A DNA stretch of 52,613 nucleotides from an uncultured Bacilli bacterium. GTDB taxonomy: Bacteria > Bacillota_I > Bacilli_A > RFN20 > CAG-631. Position numbers and translations under genes: made by a program. Positions 44,935 to 50,451 of the stretch are shown piece by piece. The notes under the pieces are model-generated. The model was not told where the DNA came from. It saw only the letters and a list, made by a program, of their open reading frames with translations, and did no database searches. The stretch is taken from NCBI GenBank assembly GCA_947599835.1, contig CANQFQ010000005.1:64001-116613 (forward strand). The letters run 5' to 3'. The first letter of the stretch is position 1. The number at the start of each line of letters is the position of its first letter.

Positions 44935-46080
44935 ATGGAAATCAATATTGGTTTAGTTTTTGGAGGTTGTTCCGTTGAACATGAAATTAGTGTGATCACT
45001 GCCATACAAGCATATCATAATTATCAAGGAGCAAAGTATAAATTAATTCCTATTTATCTATCAAAAGATCAAATTTTTTATACAGGAGAAGCCTTGACGG
45101 ATTTACAGGAATACAAAAACTTAGCAAGTTTATTAAAAAAATGTCGAAAAGTGGATTTTTATAAACATAAAAATACAACCTATATGAAAATGAAAACGAA
45201 AAAAATTGCATTAGATGCCATTTGGCCGGTAGTTCATGGAAATCATTGTGAGGATGGTAGTTTATATAATTACTTTCATATGTTAGGATTTGTTTGTATT
45301 AGTATGGATCATTTTCAAGGTGCCATCAGTCAAGATAAAATACTTTGTAAACAATTAATGCAAGCCAATAAAATCAAACAAATTGATTTTTTCGACATTC
45401 ATTTATTCCAATACAATCAAAATAGTGATGTCGTATTTGAAAAAGCACATAAAATTGGATATCCATTAATTGTTAAACCTGCTCGACTCGGAAGTTCGAT
45501 TGGTGTTTGTATTTGCTATGATGATGCTACTTTAATCGATGCGATTGAGTCAGCATTTCAATATGATTTAAAAGTTATTGTAGAAAAATTTATTGAAAAC
45601 GCAAAAGAATATAATATATCGATTTTAGGGGATGCTTCGCATTATCAAGTGTCAGAAATTGAAGAAGTAACCAAAAGTACTTTTTTAAGTTATGAAGACA
45701 AATATGTTCATCATTCTAAAAGTAAAGGAATGGCCGGATTAAATCGTTTAATTCCTGCAAATATCGATAAAAAGTTAAGACAAAATATGGTCAACACCGC
45801 TTTAAAGGTGGTTCAAATCTTAGATGCTTGTTTATGTGTGCGCTTAGATTTTCTATATGATGAAGAAACGAAGTGTTTATATTTTAACGAAATCAATAAT
45901 ATTCCAGGTTCTTTAGCTTTTTATTTGTGGGAAAAAACAAATCTTTCGTTTACAGATTTAATTGAAAAAATCATCGAATTAGGAATCAAACAAGAATATT
46001 ATAAATCACAATTAAATTTAACTTATCAATGCAATATATTTAATACTTCAGAACTGAATCAAATTTGTATTTCAAAATAA
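44935..46080 (+). CDS. ddl: D-alanine--D-alanine ligase
   Basis: This 381-residue ATP-grasp ligase makes D-Ala-D-Ala. VFGGCSVEHEISVITA, VHGNHCEDGSL (usual LHGxxGEDG), KPARLGSSIGV, EDKY (the Tyr expected for a D-Ala ligase) and FNEINNIPGS are visible. AAAGGAGGAAG precedes the ATG, 12 bases after the murF-like gene. It is slightly longer than average at the C-terminus. Confidence 0.95.
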   Translation: MEINIGLVFGGCSVEHEISVITAIQAYHNYQGAKYKLIPIYLSKDQIFYTGEALTDLQEYKNLASLLKKCRKVDFYKHKNTTYMKMKTKKIALDAIWPVVHGNHCEDGSLYNYFHMLGFVCISMDHFQGAISQDKILCKQLMQANKIKQIDFFDIHLFQYNQNSDVVFEKAHKIGYPLIVKPARLGSSIGVCICYDDATLIDAIESAFQYDLKVIVEKFIENAKEYNISILGDASHYQVSEIEEVTKSTFLSYEDKYVHHSKSKGMAGLNRLIPANIDKKLRQNMVNTALKVVQILDACLCVRLDFLYDEETKCLYFNEINNIPGSLAFYLWEKTNLSFTDLIEKIIELGIKQEYYKSQLNLTYQCNIFNTSELNQICISK

Positions 46081-46087
46081 GTTTTTG

Positions 46088-46128
46088 TTTTCATTTTTAT
46101 CTAATTTTATTATAATAAAAATTAGATA
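46088..46128 (+). promoter_or_regulatory. deoD promoter framed by a palindrome
   Basis: TTTTCA (46088-46093), 17 bases, TATAAT (46111-46116). TATCTAATTTT (46098-46108) and AAAATTAGATA (46118-46128) form an 11-bp palindrome with the -10 in its centre. Only the right arm would be transcribed, so a DNA operator is likelier than an RNA hairpin. Confidence 0.6.
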
Positions 46129-46139
46129 GGAGTGATAAA

Positions 46140-46841
46140 ATGGCTACCCCTCATAATAAAGGAAATGTCAATGATTTTGCAAAAACTGTTTTAATGCCTG
46201 GTGATCCATTACGCGCACAATTTATCGCAAACACTTATTTACAAAATCCAAAATTAGTAAATTCGGTTCGCAATATGTTAGCTTATACCGGAACGTATAA
46301 AGGAAAAGAAGTAACGGTGATGGGATCTGGAATGGGAATGCCATCGATTGGCATTTATAGTTATGAATTGTTTAAATTTTATGATGTTGATCAAATTATT
46401 AGAATTGGATCTTGTGGAACTTATCAAGAAAATATTCAATTGTTCGATATTATTATTGCCCAAGGGGCCTCAACAGATTCTAATTATGCAAGTCAATATC
46501 AATTGCCAGGAAGTTTTTCTGCGTTAGCCTCATATGATTTATTACAAAAGGCAATTGATGCTTCTAAAAAAAGAAAGGCTAATTTTCATGTAGGTAATAT
46601 TTTATCAAGTGATATATTTTACAGAGCTGATGGCGATGCTTGGAAAAAATGGCAAGAAATGGGAATCTTAGGTGTAGAAATGGAAAGTTATGCATTATAT
46701 TGTAATGCGGCTTATTTACATAAAAAAGCCCTAACCATTTTGACCGTTTCTGATTCTTTAGTCAATCATCAAGAAACCACTGCTGAAGAAAGAGAAAAAT
46801 CATTTACAGAAATGATGGAAATCGCATTAGATTTAATTTAA
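46140..46841 (+). CDS. deoD: Purine nucleoside phosphorylase DeoD type
   Basis: This 233-residue hexameric-type phosphorylase cleaves purine nucleosides with phosphate. MPGDPLRAQFIA, MGSGMGMPSIGIYSYEL, RIGSCGTYQ, GVEMESYALY and the catalytic Asp in VSDSLVNH are all present. TAGGAGTGA precedes the ATG. It begins an operon of four closely spaced genes. Confidence 0.96.
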   Translation: MATPHNKGNVNDFAKTVLMPGDPLRAQFIANTYLQNPKLVNSVRNMLAYTGTYKGKEVTVMGSGMGMPSIGIYSYELFKFYDVDQIIRIGSCGTYQENIQLFDIIIAQGASTDSNYASQYQLPGSFSALASYDLLQKAIDASKKRKANFHVGNILSSDIFYRADGDAWKKWQEMGILGVEMESYALYCNAAYLHKKALTILTVSDSLVNHQETTAEEREKSFTEMMEIALDLI

Positions 46842-46847
46842 TATTTT

Positions 46848-47474
46848 ATGTGGTGGAAAATCTTAATTGCTGTTGTTGTTTTTTTAATTGTATTATGTCT
46901 CATTTTTTATAAACAATTAAAAATGCTTTTTATCGGTTTAACTAAAAAAAAGCGTATTCAAAAAAATTTATATCGCGCTTGTAAAAAAGAAAATTATTTA
47001 ATCATTAATGATATTTTAATTCAAATCAATGAAGATAAATTTCGTCAAGCAGACACAATTATTTTTGGTAATAAATATATTTATGTTGTAAAACAATTAA
47101 TTTATCTCGGTAAATTGGAAGGTTATCCAGATGATGAAAATTGGCGTTTATATTATCAAAATGAAATGCAATATGTGCGAAATCCACTAAAAAATAATGA
47201 AAGAAGAATTATTCAAATTGCGAATACTTTACAATTATCCTTAGATAATTTTAAAAGTATTGTTGCTTTAGCGAAAACCATTCAAATGGGAAATATCGTT
47301 ATCCATAACGATGATGAATTTATTTGTATGGAAAATGAAGTGATACCCGCTATCAAAATGATTGAAAAAAATTCTAAAAATCATCCTTATGAGCCCGATG
47401 AAATTGAAAAATATGCCCAACGATTATATCAATATGGTTTAGAAAGTGAAAAAAAAGTAAAGCGAGGAAAATAA
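46848..47474 (+). CDS. Membrane-anchored NERD-like domain protein
   Basis: This 208-residue protein has an N-terminal membrane helix (about 3-22). Residues 60-140 follow the NERD pattern: ADTIIFGNKYIYVVK, GYPDDENWRLYY, VRNPLKNN. The usual nuclease-like E-x-K after the hydrophobic strand reads VVKQ here, so catalysis is doubtful. Only six bases separate it from deoD. Function unknown. Confidence 0.65.
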   Translation: MWWKILIAVVVFLIVLCLIFYKQLKMLFIGLTKKKRIQKNLYRACKKENYLIINDILIQINEDKFRQADTIIFGNKYIYVVKQLIYLGKLEGYPDDENWRLYYQNEMQYVRNPLKNNERRIIQIANTLQLSLDNFKSIVALAKTIQMGNIVIHNDDEFICMENEVIPAIKMIEKNSKNHPYEPDEIEKYAQRLYQYGLESEKKVKRGK

Positions 47475-47475
47475 T

Positions 47476-47688
47476 ATGTTTAATCATACGAAACAAGGAA
47501 CAATCAAAGTGACAACCATGAAATGTGCACATTGTGCAAATCGAATTGAAGAAGCTTTGAAAGCCAAAAAAGTAAAATGTAAAATTGATTTAAATACCAA
47601 AGATGTTGATTTATATTTTAAAGATGGAACCATTACAATCGAAGAAATCAAACAAATCATTACTGATTTAGGTTATGAAGTTGCCTAA
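47476..47688 (+). CDS. Heavy-metal-associated domain protein, CopZ-like
   Basis: This 70-residue ferredoxin-like fold has the metal-binding C-x-x-C at Cys17 and Cys20 (TMKCAHCANRIEEAL). It would carry Cu(I) or a similar soft metal. No P-type ATPase is nearby. It overlaps the next gene by 14 bases. Confidence 0.85.
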   Translation: MFNHTKQGTIKVTTMKCAHCANRIEEALKAKKVKCKIDLNTKDVDLYFKDGTITIEEIKQIITDLGYEVA

Positions 47689-48370
47689 TTTATCATTTTT
47701 AAAAAAATACGATGCATCATTAACCTATTCTTATGCTTATGGTGCATTTGTTACTTTTGAATTAATTGAACATAGAGCACAAGATGTGATTGTGATCTTA
47801 GTTGATGAAAGTTTTACTTATCAAGAAAAATTTTTTGATTTAAAAAATCTTTGTACAAAACATCATATTCCTATTGTTATTGACCAAAAAATGATTTCTA
47901 AATTAAGAAATAAAGACAATTGCTTTGTTATCGGTGTTTTTAAAAAGACAACCTACGAACTTACAGAAGGAAATCATATCATTTTAGAAAATATCACTGA
48001 TTATGGACAATTAGGTACGATTATAAGAGGAATGAATGGATTTAATTTTAAACAATTAATTTTATTAAATTGTGAGATAGATTATTTTCATCCACATGTG
48101 ATTCGAGCAAGTATGGGTTCATTTTTCCATGTCAAAATTAAAACTTATCCCTCTATAGAAAGTTATAAGCAAAATTTTTCAAAACAAAATTTATTTGCGT
48201 GTCATCCGCATGGAAAACTAAAATTAAAAGAGGTTGATCCAACAATTATGCCGATCACTTTGTGGTTTTCTAATCATTTACCTTGCAATGAAGCATCGAT
48301 TCAAATTTTTCAAAATTTAGATTTAGAAAATAATGCAAACATCTTATTTTTTCATTTTTTTGAAAAATAG
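47675..48370 (+). CDS. SpoU/TrmH-like RNA methyltransferase homologue with degenerate C-terminus
   Basis: This 231-residue protein has an N-terminal substrate-binding-like part and SPOUT motif 1 (ENITDYGQLGTIIRGMNGFN), then HPHVIRASMGSFFHV. Motifs 2 and 3, which make the knot and bind AdoMet (LVLGNEGxG and SLNVSVAxxI in typical members), are replaced by ITLWFSNHL and NILFFHFFEK. The enzyme may be inactive or altered. It is the last gene of the deoD operon. Confidence 0.75.
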   Translation: MKLPNLSFLKKYDASLTYSYAYGAFVTFELIEHRAQDVIVILVDESFTYQEKFFDLKNLCTKHHIPIVIDQKMISKLRNKDNCFVIGVFKKTTYELTEGNHIILENITDYGQLGTIIRGMNGFNFKQLILLNCEIDYFHPHVIRASMGSFFHVKIKTYPSIESYKQNFSKQNLFACHPHGKLKLKEVDPTIMPITLWFSNHLPCNEASIQIFQNLDLENNANILFFHFFEK

Positions 48371-48385
48371 GATGTTTTCTTTTTT
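48337..48385 (+). terminator. Terminator of the deoD operon
   Basis: AAACATCTTATTTTTTC pairs with GAAAAATAGGATGTTT, then TCTTTTTTT. It overlaps the end of the SpoU-like gene. Confidence 0.8.
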
Positions 48386-48418
48386 TCTTTGCATATTATA
48401 CTATGAGGTGGAATAACG

Positions 48419-48838
48419 ATGCCTAGAATTAAATATATTGACTCTGATGTTACTTTACTAGCAAGAATTATGCGTGCAGAGGCTTTATCTGAAGGAGAAA
48501 TCGGAATGCAATTAGTAGGAAACGTCGTTGTGAATCGTGTCATTGCTACTTGTGGCACATTTAAAAAGATGAATACTGTTTCTAAAGTCGTTTATCAAAA
48601 AGGCCAATTTGCAGCAGTGAATACTCCTTTATTTAAACGTTATCCCACAAACAAAGAAAGAAGATTAGCCAAAGAATGCTTAGAAACATTTACAAAATGG
48701 CCGGCAACAAGAGCACTTTATTTTAAAAATCCAGGTAAAAATAAATCTTGTCCCAAACAATTTTGGGGACCTTTTGTAGGAAAGTATAAGCAACATTGCT
48801 TTTATCGTGCCGAAAACAATTTAAAATGTGGATTATAA
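48419..48838 (+). CDS. Cell wall hydrolase, CwlJ/SleB family
   Basis: This 139-residue Hydrolase_2 domain has the catalytic-type Glu21 in MRAEALSEGEIGMQLVGNVV, then VVNRV, VVYQKGQFAAV and ALYFKNPG. It has no signal peptide and matches CwlJ in length, a spore cortex-lytic protein; SleB forms are longer and secreted. GAGGTGG precedes the ATG. Whether this organism makes spores is not shown. Confidence 0.85.
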   Translation: MPRIKYIDSDVTLLARIMRAEALSEGEIGMQLVGNVVVNRVIATCGTFKKMNTVSKVVYQKGQFAAVNTPLFKRYPTNKERRLAKECLETFTKWPATRALYFKNPGKNKSCPKQFWGPFVGKYKQHCFYRAENNLKCGL

Positions 48839-48991
48839 AATATCGATAGAAACGCTATTTTTTTAATTATACAAGAACTAAAAACTCAAAAAAGAGATTT
48901 CTATGAAAGCTTTCAATAACACAACGATAAACATAAACAAAGTCTATCTTCTATTCGTCATTTAACATCACAGCATACATTTCAAAATTTT

Positions 48992-49020
48992 TTGCTTTTT
49001 ATTCTGATTTTTAATATAAT
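48992..49020 (+). promoter_or_regulatory. Promoter of the rlmD-like gene
   Basis: TTGCTT (48992-48997), 17 bases, TATAAT (49015-49020), 20 bases before the ATG at 49040. Confidence 0.65.
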
Positions 49021-49039
49021 TATTTCATTGGTGAAATGT

Positions 49040-50422
49040 ATGAATAAAGAAATTGAAATTACAATCGATCATTTGACAAAAGATGGCGTAGGTGTATGTC
49101 GTCTAGAAAGTGGCAAGAATTTATATGTTGCGAATTGTTTTTGTAATGAAAAATTGCTCGTGACGATTGATTACGAAGGAAAAAAACAAGTTTATGGACA
49201 TATTAAAAAAGTGATCGTATCCCATCCAAAACGCGTTGTCCCTAAATGTGATGTTTATCATCATTGTGGGGGATGTCATTTATCTTTTATGAGTTATGAT
49301 GCGCAACTTCAATTCAAGCAAGATATCGTAAAAAAAATATATGAACGGGCGGGCTTTAATCATGTTCATGTTCATGAAACTGTGGGAATGGATTTTCCCT
49401 ATCAATATCGCAACAAAGTACAAACTCCCGTAAAATTAAAAAAAGGAAAAATTGTGGCTGGTTTTTATAAAGAAAACACGCATGAGGTTGTCCCTTTTGA
49501 CTTTTGTCATGTTCAATCAAAGCAAAGTAATGAAATCATCAAAAAAGTAATCCAAGCCATGATAGAAAATAAAATACCCCCTTATGATGAAGATAAAAAG
49601 ACTGGTGTAATTCGTCATTTATTAATTCGAGAAAGTGATACTGAAACCATGCTTGTCCTAGTCACTTATAAAGATTCCTTTCCAGGTCGTAAAAACTTTG
49701 TTCAATCCATTAGAAAATATTTACCAAATCTAACAACGATTGTCCAAAATGTAAATACTCGCCATACTAATGTAATCTTGGGTGAAAAAGAAAATATTTT
49801 ATATGGTAAAGGTTATATTGTAGATACTTTATTAGGACATAGCTATAAAATATCACCAAAATCTTTTTATCAAATCAATAAAATACAAACACAAAAGTTA
49901 TATCAAAAAGCAATAGAGTTAGCCCATCTTAAAAAAAGCGATATCATTTTAGATGCTTATTGTGGCATTGGAACCATTGGCTTAAGTGTAGCCAAGTATG
50001 TAAAGCAAGTAGTGGGTGTCGAAATTGTCAGTGATGCAATTAAAGATGCTAAAATGAATGCTAAAAACAACCATTTAGATAATTGTTTGTTTTATTGTGA
50101 AGATGCTTCTAAGTTTATGTGTGACAATATGAATCAATTCGATGTTGTATTTGTAGATCCACCTAGAAAAGGTTGTGATCAACCATTTTTAGATGCTTTA
50201 ATAAAACAAAAGCCTCATAAAATTGTTTATATTTCATGTAATCCTGAAACACAAGCTAGTAATCTAACTTATCTTGTAGAACATGGTTATTCCTTTAAGG
50301 ATATCTATCCATTTGATATGTTTCCTCAAAGTTATCATGTTGAGACGTGCGTCTTATTGATCCACCAAAAGTCTACCGAGTATTTTTATGTCGAATATAA
50401 ATCAAGGAATAATGTTTCCTGA
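49040..50422 (+). CDS. rlmD: 23S rRNA (uracil-C5)-methyltransferase, RlmD/RumA type
   Basis: This 460-residue class I methyltransferase has an N-terminal TRAM domain (about 1-58), a 4Fe-4S cluster motif (Cys70, Cys76, Cys79, Cys156), AdoMet motif DAYCGIGTIGLS, FVDPPRKGCD and the catalytic Cys400 in ISCNPETQA. It methylates a uridine in 23S rRNA; RlmCD-type dual specificity is common in Gram-positives. The ATG at 49040 follows GGTGA; upstream codons overlap the promoter. The last 15 residues (TEYFYVEYKSRNNVS) extend beyond the usual end, next to the compositional break. Confidence 0.92.
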   Translation: MNKEIEITIDHLTKDGVGVCRLESGKNLYVANCFCNEKLLVTIDYEGKKQVYGHIKKVIVSHPKRVVPKCDVYHHCGGCHLSFMSYDAQLQFKQDIVKKIYERAGFNHVHVHETVGMDFPYQYRNKVQTPVKLKKGKIVAGFYKENTHEVVPFDFCHVQSKQSNEIIKKVIQAMIENKIPPYDEDKKTGVIRHLLIRESDTETMLVLVTYKDSFPGRKNFVQSIRKYLPNLTTIVQNVNTRHTNVILGEKENILYGKGYIVDTLLGHSYKISPKSFYQINKIQTQKLYQKAIELAHLKKSDIILDAYCGIGTIGLSVAKYVKQVVGVEIVSDAIKDAKMNAKNNHLDNCLFYCEDASKFMCDNMNQFDVVFVDPPRKGCDQPFLDALIKQKPHKIVYISCNPETQASNLTYLVEHGYSFKDIYPFDMFPQSYHVETCVLLIHQKSTEYFYVEYKSRNNVS

Positions 50423-50451
50423 ATAAAATGTAATTTGAGAGGAGAATCGCC

